Assembly: GCA_003252195.1 (NCBI GenBank)
Contig: QKFK01000011.1
Span: 1-5,391, forward strand
Direction of reading: 5' to 3'
DNA length: 5,391 bases
Origin: Rhodospirillales bacterium
GTDB taxonomy: Bacteria; Pseudomonadota; Alphaproteobacteria; QKFK01; SZUA-500
The position numbers and the translations under genes are program-made. The notes beneath the pieces were generated by a model that did no database searches, was not told the DNA's origin, and was given only the letters and a program-made list of their open reading frames with translations. Position 1 is the stretch's first letter, and each line of letters opens with the position of its first letter. Positions 1 through 5,132 of this stretch are shown here, piece after piece.

Positions 1-1
1 C

Positions 2-358
2 ATATCTAGCTTTTGCACAATTGGCATATTGCTACTAGCGTCTGCTTGCACATCATGGAATCAGCCTAACGAATCTATTTTAGGCAGCCCTTCTAATTTA
101 ACAACATTTGGCATTGTTGAAGGCGTAAGTGTAATTAACAGCGACAAAACCCTTGGTGACCATGTAGCTTCTTGGGTTACAGGCAAAGATTGCTCTTCTA
201 TCAGAGAAAAAATGTTTAACACAGATTATTGCCAAGAATATCCTAAACGCCCTCCTAAAAAAGCACCTGTATTTTGCTACAGAACTTTGGCTGATGTTAG
301 TTGCTACAGCGAACCATCAACCAACCCAAATGATGTTTTAGTTAGCTCAACGCAATAA
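2..358 (+). CDS. Small Cys-rich lipoprotein, 5' end outside window
   Basis: The reading frame is open from the left edge and ends with TAA at 356-358, so the true start lies upstream. The visible N-terminus is a hydrophobic signal-peptide core (FCTIGILLLASAC) ending in a lipobox-like ASA-C. The Cys at 47-49 would be lipidated by Lgt and exposed by signal peptidase II, giving a mature protein of 103 residues. Residue +2 is Thr rather than Asp, which fits outer-membrane sorting. A TTG at 29-31 is in frame but lies inside the signal peptide, so it is not a credible start. The mature part has four further cysteines, in the contexts GKDCSS, DYCQE, FCYRT and SCYSE, enough for two disulfides in the periplasm. 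The pattern (TDKTxxDH, GKDCS, YC, CYRTL, CY) resembles a short lipoprotein family I associate with Alphaproteobacteria; its function is unknown to me. It is convergent with the gcv operon, so no link is implied. Sure of coding and lipoprotein status; family assignment is from memory. Confidence 0.82.
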   Translation: MSSFCTIGILLLASACTSWNQPNESILGSPSNLTTFGIVEGVSVINSDKTLGDHVASWVTGKDCSSIREKMFNTDYCQEYPKRPPKKAPVFCYRTLADVSCYSEPSTNPNDVLVSSTQ

Positions 359-399
359 AAAAGTTAGACTATCTTTGTTAAAAAGGCTGGCAATCTAAA

Positions 400-411
400 C
401 TGAATAAATGG
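400..411 (+). repeat. 12-bp direct repeat, copy 1 (CTGAATAAATGG)
   Basis: Exact match to positions 492-503, 92 nt downstream. This copy lies 11 nt before the hairpin at 423-462. The function is unknown; it could be a remnant of an intergenic repeat family or a chance duplication. Confidence 0.6.
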
Positions 412-422
412 ATATCACGAAA

Positions 423-462
423 ATAGGCAATTATTTGCGCACAAACACCACTAATTGCCTAT
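423..462. terminator. Hairpin, possible terminator between convergent genes
   Basis: Arms 423-433 (ATAGGCAATTA) and 452-462 (TAATTGCCTAT) are perfect 11-bp inverted repeats. Inside the loop, TTTG (434-437) pairs with CAAA (442-445) around CGCA, so the stem can extend by 4 bp with a 6-nt bulge (446-451) on the plus-strand 3' side. On the minus strand the arm is followed by TTT then C, a short U-run that could serve gcvPB, whose stop is about 130 nt before it. On the plus strand no T-run follows. The stem is clearly present; the terminator role is inference, and an mRNA 3'-end stabiliser is an equal alternative. Confidence 0.45.
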
Positions 463-491
463 CTCTGACTATAAATAACAAAATCCCACCC

Positions 492-503
492 CTGAATAAA
501 TGG
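492..503 (+). repeat. 12-bp direct repeat, copy 2 (CTGAATAAATGG)
   Basis: Exact match to positions 400-411. This copy lies 29 nt past the hairpin, so the two copies flank it. Sequence similarity outside the 12 bp is weak. Confidence 0.6.
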
Positions 504-595
504 CGATTTTAATAGATATTTCTTCAAACAAATTTCCACTAGCTTACACAGGCAGTGTTACATTAGAAACATAAAGCCAAGTAAATTCTTAAAAG

Positions 596-2101
596 CTATT
601 TCTCGTACCTTAGCACTGGGTTTCTAGCCGCTTTTGTTTCATCAAGCCTTTTTACAGGGGTTAAAGCTGGTGCATTAAGCACTTCGTCTTTAGCATCGCT
701 TTTTGCCTTTGTTAGAATATGCTTCATCGTACCTATAAAGCTGTCTAACGTATCTTTTGCCTCTGTCTCGGTTGGCTCAATCAACATCGCCCCATGCACT
801 ACTAATGGGAAATACATCGTCATCGGGTGGAAACCCTCATCTAGCAATGATTTTGCAATATCTAGCGTAGTAACATCTGTGCCTTTTAAGCTAGAATCGT
901 CAAACAAGGCCTCATGCATACAATAACCCTCAAAACAAGCATGATAATCACCTTTGAGTTGAGACATAATATAATTTGCATTAAGCACGGCATCACCAGA
1001 TGCTTGTTTAAGCCCATCTTTACCCATTGATAAAATATATGACAAAGCCCTTACAAACACACCAAATTGCCCATTAAAGCCTTTCATGCGACCAAACGGC
1101 TTGCGACTTGGACATTCCTCAGCATGTTCAACCAACTTAAACGAACCATCAGATAATTTTTCAACGAATGGAAGTGGCGCATATTTTGAAAGCTTTTCAC
1201 TCAAAACCGTTGGGCCAGAACCTGGGCCACCTCCACCATGAGGGGTTGAGAATGTTTTATGCAAATTAATATGCATAACATCAACACCTAAATCTGCAAT
1301 TCTCACCCTGCCGACCACAGCATTAAAATTAGCCCCATCGAGGTAGAAATAAGCGCCTGACTTATGCAACAATTCAGATATTTTAACAATATCACGTTCA
1401 AACAAACCACAAGTATTAGGATTAGTGAGCATCAAAGCAGCAACATCAGCCCCTTTATCGCCAGATAATCTGTCTTGCAAATAAGCCAAATCAACTCTGC
1501 CTTGATCGTTGGTTTTAATATTCTCAATTTTATAACCACAAAGAGCAGCAGTTGCAGGGTTTGTTCCATGAGCAGATTCAGGCACTAGAACTATACTTCT
1601 ATTGGCATCTTCGCCACTATCAACATGGGCGGCTTTAATCGTCATAACGCCACACAACTCGCCATGAGCACCCGCAGCTGGAGACATTGCCACATCTGCC
1701 ATGCCAGTTAATTCTTTTAGGCTTTGTGCAAGCGTATAAACCAACTCTAGCGCACCTTGAGCACTCGCATCTGATTGACATGGATGCACATCAGCAAAGC
1801 CAGCTAACCTTGCCATTTTTTCATTAAGGCGAGGGTTATATTTCATGGTGCAAGAGCCAAGCGGATAAAAACCTGCATCAATGTTATAGTTCTTTTGTGA
1901 AAGCCTAGTATAATGCCTAATCACTTGAGGTTCAGACAATCCAGACAAGCCTATTTCACCATCTCTGGTTAAGCCACCTAAACAATCTAACTCAATATCC
2001 AACTCACTAATATCTACCGCAGATAAATCTTTAGAGCCTTGCTCAAAAATCAACGGTTCTTCAATCTGCAAACCTTTATTCCCTGTAAAAGTCTCAACCA
2101 T
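596..2101 (-). CDS. gcvPB: Glycine dehydrogenase (decarboxylating) subunit 2, GcvPB
   Basis: This is the PLP-binding half of the split P-protein. With GcvPA it decarboxylates glycine and transfers the aminomethyl group to lipoylated GcvH in the cytoplasm. At 501 aa it is of normal length for the family. Visible motifs in order: FYPLGSCTMKYNPR (78-91), PAAGAHGEL (141-149), SAHGTNPATA (176-185), LTNPNTCGLFE (225-235), DGAN (255-258), NLHKTFSTPHGGGGPGSGP (279-297) and IEPTETE (441-447). Lys282 in the HKTF motif is the expected Schiff-base lysine for PLP. The ATG at 2101 is preceded by a strong Shine-Dalgarno GGAGG (2108-2112) with a 6-nt spacer. The gene overlaps the gcvPA end by 8 nt, so the two subunits are probably translationally coupled. 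It is the last gene of the operon; the TAG stop is at 596-598. No truncation or frameshift is seen. Confidence 0.98.
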   Translation of the reverse strand: MVETFTGNKGLQIEEPLIFEQGSKDLSAVDISELDIELDCLGGLTRDGEIGLSGLSEPQVIRHYTRLSQKNYNIDAGFYPLGSCTMKYNPRLNEKMARLAGFADVHPCQSDASAQGALELVYTLAQSLKELTGMADVAMSPAAGAHGELCGVMTIKAAHVDSGEDANRSIVLVPESAHGTNPATAALCGYKIENIKTNDQGRVDLAYLQDRLSGDKGADVAALMLTNPNTCGLFERDIVKISELLHKSGAYFYLDGANFNAVVGRVRIADLGVDVMHINLHKTFSTPHGGGGPGSGPTVLSEKLSKYAPLPFVEKLSDGSFKLVEHAEECPSRKPFGRMKGFNGQFGVFVRALSYILSMGKDGLKQASGDAVLNANYIMSQLKGDYHACFEGYCMHEALFDDSSLKGTDVTTLDIAKSLLDEGFHPMTMYFPLVVHGAMLIEPTETEAKDTLDSFIGTMKHILTKAKSDAKDEVLNAPALTPVKRLDETKAARNPVLRYEK

Positions 2102-3443
2102 TTAGAACCTCCGCCAATTTTGTAGCAAATAGATTAATATCTTCATCCTTATTAACTTCTGTTGCGCAAACCAACAAGTGATTACGCAATTCTGGATATG
2201 ACGGATAGAACTTAGAAAGAGGCACGCCTCCTAATATTTTTTGCTTTAATAATTCATCACAAACATTTGCTGCATCTTGACCCAAATCAACCACAAACTC
2301 ATTAAAGAAGCTTGTGTTTAACACCTTAATTTTAGCAACTTCACTCAATGCTTTTTTGAGTTGCACAGCTTTAGCATGGTTTTGCAGAGCAAGAGATTTA
2401 TATCCCTTTTCACCAAGCATAGTCATGTTTATTGAAAAAGCTGTCGCCATCAGCCCTGAGTTTGTACAAATGTTAGAAGTTGCCTTTTCACGCCTGATAT
2501 GTTGCTCACGGGTAGATAAAGTTAGAACAAACCCTCTTTTACCATCGCTATCGGTGGTCTGCCCACAAATACGCCCAGGCATATTGCGGATATATTCTTT
2601 TTTAGTTGCAAGCAAGCCCAATGCGGGTCCGCCAAAGCTCATTCCTACAGTTAAAGACAACGCCTCTGCTGTTACAATGTCTGCACCCATTTCACCTGGT
2701 GATTTAATCGCACCAAATGCAAGTGGCTCGCTATTAGCAACAATCAATAACGTCCCATTTTTATGGCATTCACCTGCTAAAGCTGTGTAGTCTTTAATTC
2801 CGCCCAAGAAGTTAGGCAATTGCACCACCACACAAGCGGTTTGCTCGTCAATCCTACCAATTAAATCCTCTAATCCTAATACATCTGGTGCTAAATCATC
2901 ACACTCAATCTCAATAAATTGAGTAAAACCTTTTATAACTTCTTTAAAATGTGGGTGAACGCCACCTGATATTATCGCCTTTTTACGTTTTGTAATACGG
3001 CTTGCCATAGAAACAGCCTCTGCTGTGGCAGTTGCCCCGTCATACATTGACGCATTAGCAATCTCCATTCCCATAATCATGGCAACTTGAGTCTGGAACT
3101 CAAACAACACCTGCAATGTCCCTTGGCTCACCTCGGGCTGATAAGGAGTATATGCGGTTAAAAATTCGCCTCTTTGAATCAAATAATCTGTTGCTGATGG
3201 AATATAATGCTTAGCGCAACCCGCCCCAATAAAAAATGGCACAGATGAAGCTGAGATATTTTTAGATGCCATTTTTGACATCAAATCTACAACCTCCATT
3301 TCGCTCTTATGATTAGGTATATTTATCTCACCTTTATCATAAACAGCATCAGGCACATCGTTATATAATTCATCGATTGATTTTGCACCGATAGCGTCCA
3401 ACATTTTGGTTCTATCGGCATCGGTAAGAGGCAAATAGCGCAT
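2094..3443 (-). CDS. gcvPA: Glycine dehydrogenase (decarboxylating) subunit 1, GcvPA
   Basis: This is the non-PLP half of the split P-protein, the partner of GcvPB in a heterotetrameric glycine decarboxylase. At 449 aa it has the full family length. The N-terminus MRYLPLTDADRTKML is typical of the family. Further landmarks: FIGAGCAKHYIPSA (71-84), LTAYTPYQPEVSQGTLQ (95-111), NASMYDGATA (130-139), SFGGPALG (269-276) and REQHIRREKATSNICT (312-327). The stretch before SFGGP reads AEALSLTVGM, where relatives I recall have a Gln (as in GEGQ or GDGQ followed by SLG); this one has Leu262. The ATG at 3443 overlaps the last base of the gcvH stop (TAATG); upstream there is only a weak GGA about 9 nt away, so re-initiation after gcvH is likely. 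The stop TGA (2094-2096) lies inside the gcvPB start region. Identity is certain; the effect of the substitution is unknown. Confidence 0.98.
   Translation of the reverse strand: MRYLPLTDADRTKMLDAIGAKSIDELYNDVPDAVYDKGEINIPNHKSEMEVVDLMSKMASKNISASSVPFFIGAGCAKHYIPSATDYLIQRGEFLTAYTPYQPEVSQGTLQVLFEFQTQVAMIMGMEIANASMYDGATATAEAVSMASRITKRKKAIISGGVHPHFKEVIKGFTQFIEIECDDLAPDVLGLEDLIGRIDEQTACVVVQLPNFLGGIKDYTALAGECHKNGTLLIVANSEPLAFGAIKSPGEMGADIVTAEALSLTVGMSFGGPALGLLATKKEYIRNMPGRICGQTTDSDGKRGFVLTLSTREQHIRREKATSNICTNSGLMATAFSINMTMLGEKGYKSLALQNHAKAVQLKKALSEVAKIKVLNTSFFNEFVVDLGQDAANVCDELLKQKILGGVPLSKFYPSYPELRNHLLVCATEVNKDEDINLFATKLAEVLNG
2108..2112 (-). promoter_or_regulatory. Strong Shine-Dalgarno of gcvPB inside gcvPA
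   Basis: GGAGG on the minus strand, 6 nt before the gcvPB ATG and within the last codons of gcvPA. It is the strongest ribosome-binding site in the operon and confirms the gcvPB start despite the 8-nt gene overlap. Confidence 0.8.
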
Positions 3444-3820
3444 TAATCTAAATCCGTTACTAATCTTTTATAATGATTTTCATCTAACAAAACTTCTAGT
3501 TCATTTTTATCGCTAAGTTTGATTTTATAAATCCAACCTTCTGCTTCTGGGGCTTGATTAATAAGCTCTGGAGTATCTTGCAAAGCTGAATTTGTCTCAA
3601 CAACTTCGCCTGAAACTGGTGAATAAATTTCACTAGCTGCTTTAACAGATTCAACAACAGCAATCTCGCCACCAACGGCAACTTTTTTACCAACATCAGG
3701 CAATTCTACAAACACAACATCACCAAGTTGTTCTTGCGCATAAAAAGTAATACCCACAGTTGCGATATCACCGTCCATTACTAGCCATTCATGTGATTTT
3801 GCGTATTTCATATTGTTCAT
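3443..3820 (-). CDS. gcvH: Glycine cleavage system H protein (lipoyl carrier)
   Basis: GcvH carries the aminomethyl intermediate on a lipoyl arm between the P-protein and GcvT. The 125-aa protein has the normal length and a single lipoyl domain. Lys60, in VVESVKAASEIYSPVSGEV (55-73), is the expected lipoylation site. The N-terminal KYAKSHEW (5-12), QLGDVVFVELPDVG (31-44) and the late GWIYKIKLSD (95-104) are family landmarks. The ATG at 3820 is preferred over the in-frame ATG at 3811 because AAGGA (3829-3833) sits 8 nt upstream of the first and too far from the second. That Shine-Dalgarno overlaps the gcvT stop codon, and the gap to gcvT is only 11 nt. Position 26 is Phe (GITFYAQ), where Asp is common in homologues I recall. 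Lipoylation would need LipB/LipA or LplA, not encoded here. Confidence 0.98.
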   Translation of the reverse strand: MNNMKYAKSHEWLVMDGDIATVGITFYAQEQLGDVVFVELPDVGKKVAVGGEIAVVESVKAASEIYSPVSGEVVETNSALQDTPELINQAPEAEGWIYKIKLSDKNELEVLLDENHYKRLVTDLD

Positions 3821-3828
3821 TTTATTTT

Positions 3829-3833
3829 TCCTT
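3829..3833 (-). promoter_or_regulatory. Shine-Dalgarno of gcvH overlapping the gcvT stop
   Basis: AAGGA on the minus strand, 8 nt before the ATG at 3820. It shares bases with the gcvT TAA (3832-3834) and decides between the two in-frame ATG codons of gcvH in favour of the first. Confidence 0.65.
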
Positions 3834-4956
3834 ACCTTTTATAATTATGTGCCACAAATGGAAGAGCAACCACTTCTGCATCCATCTGCTTGCCTCTTAC
3901 TTCTAAAAATACTTTAGTGCCAGAATTTGCATGGCGCACATTCACATAACCCATAGCAATTGGCTCTGACAATGTTGGCGAAAACGTACCAGAAGTTATC
4001 TCACCAATCACAATACCATCTGACGATAATATCGGTGTATGAGCTCTTGCAGGAGCTTTGCCCACTGGTTTAACCCCAACTAATAATTTTGAAACACCAC
4101 TTTCAAGCTGCTGCAAAATCACTTTATCTCCGACAAAACCACCATTTTCTCTACGGCTTTTTGAAACCGCCCATTTAAGATTAGCCTCAATCGGACTTGT
4201 GTGTTGATTAATATCATTTCCATATAAGCAAAGACCAGCTTCTAAACGCAGCGTATCTCGAGCACCAAGCCCGATTAACTTAACATTATCATCTTTTAAA
4301 ATTAATTCAGCTAGCTCAGTTGCCTTATCTGCCTTAACCGAAATTTCAAAACCATCTTCGCCAGTATAACCAGTACGAGTTACAATGCATTTAAGTCCTT
4401 CAATCTCTATTCTAGCAGCATCCATAAACTTCATTTCTATTGTTTGTGGAACGATTTTAGCCATAACTTCGCCAGCATATGGACCTTGAAGTGCAAGCAA
4501 AGCTCTGTCTGCCCAGATCTCAAAATCACATTTACCAGAAAAATGATTATTCATATATGCAAAGTCATTATCTTTACGCGATGCGTTAACCACCGCATAA
4601 TAATAATCGCCCAAATTAGCTACCATCAAATCATCTTCAATTCCGCCATATTGATTCGTTAGCAAAGTGTATTTTTGCTTTCCTTCTGAAAGAGAGACAA
4701 AATCTGACGGCACAATTTCTTCAAAAATTTTTGCCACGTTTTTACCAAAAAAACAACATTGCCCCATATGAGACACATCAAAAAGCCCTGCATATTTACG
4801 GCAATGATTATGTTCAGCAACTATCCCATCTTGATATTGCACAGGCATGGCATATCCAGCAAAAGGCACCATTTTTGCTTTGTTTTTTATATGCAAATCA
4901 TATAACGGCGTCTTCTTTAACTCTGTTAAATCTTCCACTTCCTTTACCCCTACCAT
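3832..4956 (-). CDS. gcvT: Glycine cleavage system aminomethyltransferase, GcvT
   Basis: GcvT is the T-protein: it takes the aminomethyl group from GcvH, releases ammonia and forms 5,10-methylene-tetrahydrofolate. Motifs in order: KKTPLYDLH (14-22), MVPFAGYAMPVQY (29-41), GLFDVSHMGQ (57-66), YGGIEDDLMV (103-112) with the expected catalytic/folate-site aspartate, ALQGP (155-159), RTGYTGEDGFEI (194-205), GLGARDTLRLEAGL (229-242) and SGTFSPTLSEPIAMGYV (322-338). The length of 374 aa is slightly longer than E. coli GcvT (364). The longest frame starts at ATG 4956 but has no Shine-Dalgarno and would leave a leader of only about 8 nt from the predicted promoter. GTG at 4936-4938 (codon 7) has AGGGG (4947-4951) 8 nt upstream and gives 368 aa; I think this start is more likely, though a near-leaderless ATG start is possible. 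It is the first gene of the gcv operon, divergent from a padR gene. No L-protein gene is nearby. Confidence 0.97.
   Translation of the reverse strand: MVGVKEVEDLTELKKTPLYDLHIKNKAKMVPFAGYAMPVQYQDGIVAEHNHCRKYAGLFDVSHMGQCCFFGKNVAKIFEEIVPSDFVSLSEGKQKYTLLTNQYGGIEDDLMVANLGDYYYAVVNASRKDNDFAYMNNHFSGKCDFEIWADRALLALQGPYAGEVMAKIVPQTIEMKFMDAARIEIEGLKCIVTRTGYTGEDGFEISVKADKATELAELILKDDNVKLIGLGARDTLRLEAGLCLYGNDINQHTSPIEANLKWAVSKSRRENGGFVGDKVILQQLESGVSKLLVGVKPVGKAPARAHTPILSSDGIVIGEITSGTFSPTLSEPIAMGYVNVRHANSGTKVFLEVRGKQMDAEVVALPFVAHNYKR
4947..4951 (-). promoter_or_regulatory. Shine-Dalgarno supporting a GTG start for gcvT
   Basis: On the minus strand AGGGG lies 8 nt before GTG (4936-4938), the seventh codon of the longest gcvT frame. 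A second purine tract AAGGAA (4939-4944) follows directly. No such tract lies upstream of ATG 4956, where the sequence is only A and T for more than 10 nt apart from one C. This favours a 368-aa GcvT. Confidence 0.5.
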
Positions 4957-4960
4957 TTTT

Positions 4961-4973
4961 AATATGATATATT
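4961..4973. promoter_or_regulatory. Small dyad over the gcvT start region
   Basis: AATAT (4961-4965), GAT spacer, ATATT (4969-4973) form a 5-3-5 inverted repeat that overlaps the -10 box and predicted transcription start of gcvT. A protein bound here would be expected to repress. The site is AT-only in its arms, so chance occurrence is a real possibility. Confidence 0.25.
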
Positions 4974-4998
4974 TTATCGACTAGAATAGCGCGGTCAA
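4971..4998 (-). promoter_or_regulatory. Sigma70-type promoter of the gcv operon
   Basis: On the minus strand a -35 box TTGACC (4993-4998, 5 of 6 to consensus) and a -10 box TAAAAT (4971-4976, 5 of 6) are separated by 16 nt. Transcription would begin near 4963-4965, about 8 nt before ATG 4956 or about 26 nt before GTG 4938. An AATAT-GAT-ATATT dyad (4961-4973) covers the -10/start region and could be an operator. The leader is too short for a riboswitch. Confidence 0.65.
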
Positions 4999-5057
4999 CC
5001 AATATAATAAAATCTGCACATCCTAATTACAGCAAATGCTCATAAATAAACCCTAGA

Positions 5058-5073
5058 CATATTATAGAATATG
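5058..5073. promoter_or_regulatory. 16-bp dyad in the gcvT-padR intergenic region
   Basis: CATATT (5058-5063) and AATATG (5068-5073) are perfect 6-bp inverted repeats around ATAG. The same hexamer recurs at 5087-5092 (CATATT) and 4961-4966 (AATATG). It is a candidate binding site for a dimeric regulator such as the adjacent PadR protein; evidence is the sequence symmetry only. Confidence 0.3.
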
Positions 5074-5097
5074 GTGCATTATATAGCATATTAATAC

Positions 5098-5110
5098 TAT
5101 CGAACCGATA
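5098..5110. promoter_or_regulatory. Dyad upstream of padR overlapping a -10-like box
   Basis: TATCG (5098-5102), AAC, CGATA (5106-5110) form a 5-3-5 inverted repeat. It overlaps TACAAT (5109-5114), a 5-of-6 match to a -10 box placed 18 nt before the padR ATG. No convincing -35 box is seen at the right distance, so the promoter itself is uncertain. The layout would fit autorepression. Confidence 0.3.
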
Positions 5111-5132
5111 CAATCATTTTAAGAGTATAGGA

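Larger units (their letters stand above)
359..595. other. Non-coding region between convergent genes
   Basis: This 237-nt stretch separates the lipoprotein stop from the gcvPB stop. I find no plausible gene in it. It holds a strong hairpin (423-462) and two copies of a 12-bp sequence (400-411 and 492-503). Transcripts from both sides must end here, but neither gene is followed directly by a classic GC-rich stem with a long T-run. Confidence 0.7.

Noticed and set aside
360..402. Possible terminator just after the lipoprotein stop (AGTTAGA ... TCTAAACT)
   Set aside because: The arms pair only with a bulge over a long loop, contain little GC and have no following T-run; not convincing.
546..558. 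ACAC-AGGCA-GTGT hairpin near the gcvPB stop
   Set aside because: Only 4 bp of stem, no T-run; likely chance.
2314..2790. Plus-strand open frame of 158 codons inside gcvPA
   Set aside because: It is antisense to conserved GcvPA sequence, has no recognisable domain and no ribosome-binding context; an antisense shadow.
3496..3696. Minus-strand 66-codon frame within gcvH
   Set aside because: Out of frame with the clearly conserved GcvH, low-complexity Leu/Lys/Gln composition; a frame shadow.
4444..4662. Plus-strand 72-codon frame within gcvT
   Set aside because: Antisense to conserved GcvT residues, Ile-rich and featureless.
596..4956. A novel defence, secretion or mobile system in the window
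   Set aside because: All four minus-strand genes are standard glycine cleavage genes, intact and in a common order; no transposase, integrase, inverted terminal repeats or spacer array is present.
4731..4967. Plus-strand 78-codon frame across the gcvT start and promoter
   Set aside because: Antisense to the GcvT N-terminal motifs and runs into the gcv promoter; no homology or start signal.
5054..5083. TAGACA (5054-5059) as a -35 box for padR with a -10 near 5077-5083
   Set aside because: The -35 matches 5 of 6, but the -10 candidates at 17-18 nt are poor (CATTAT, ATTATA) in an AT-rich background; too ambiguous to annotate.
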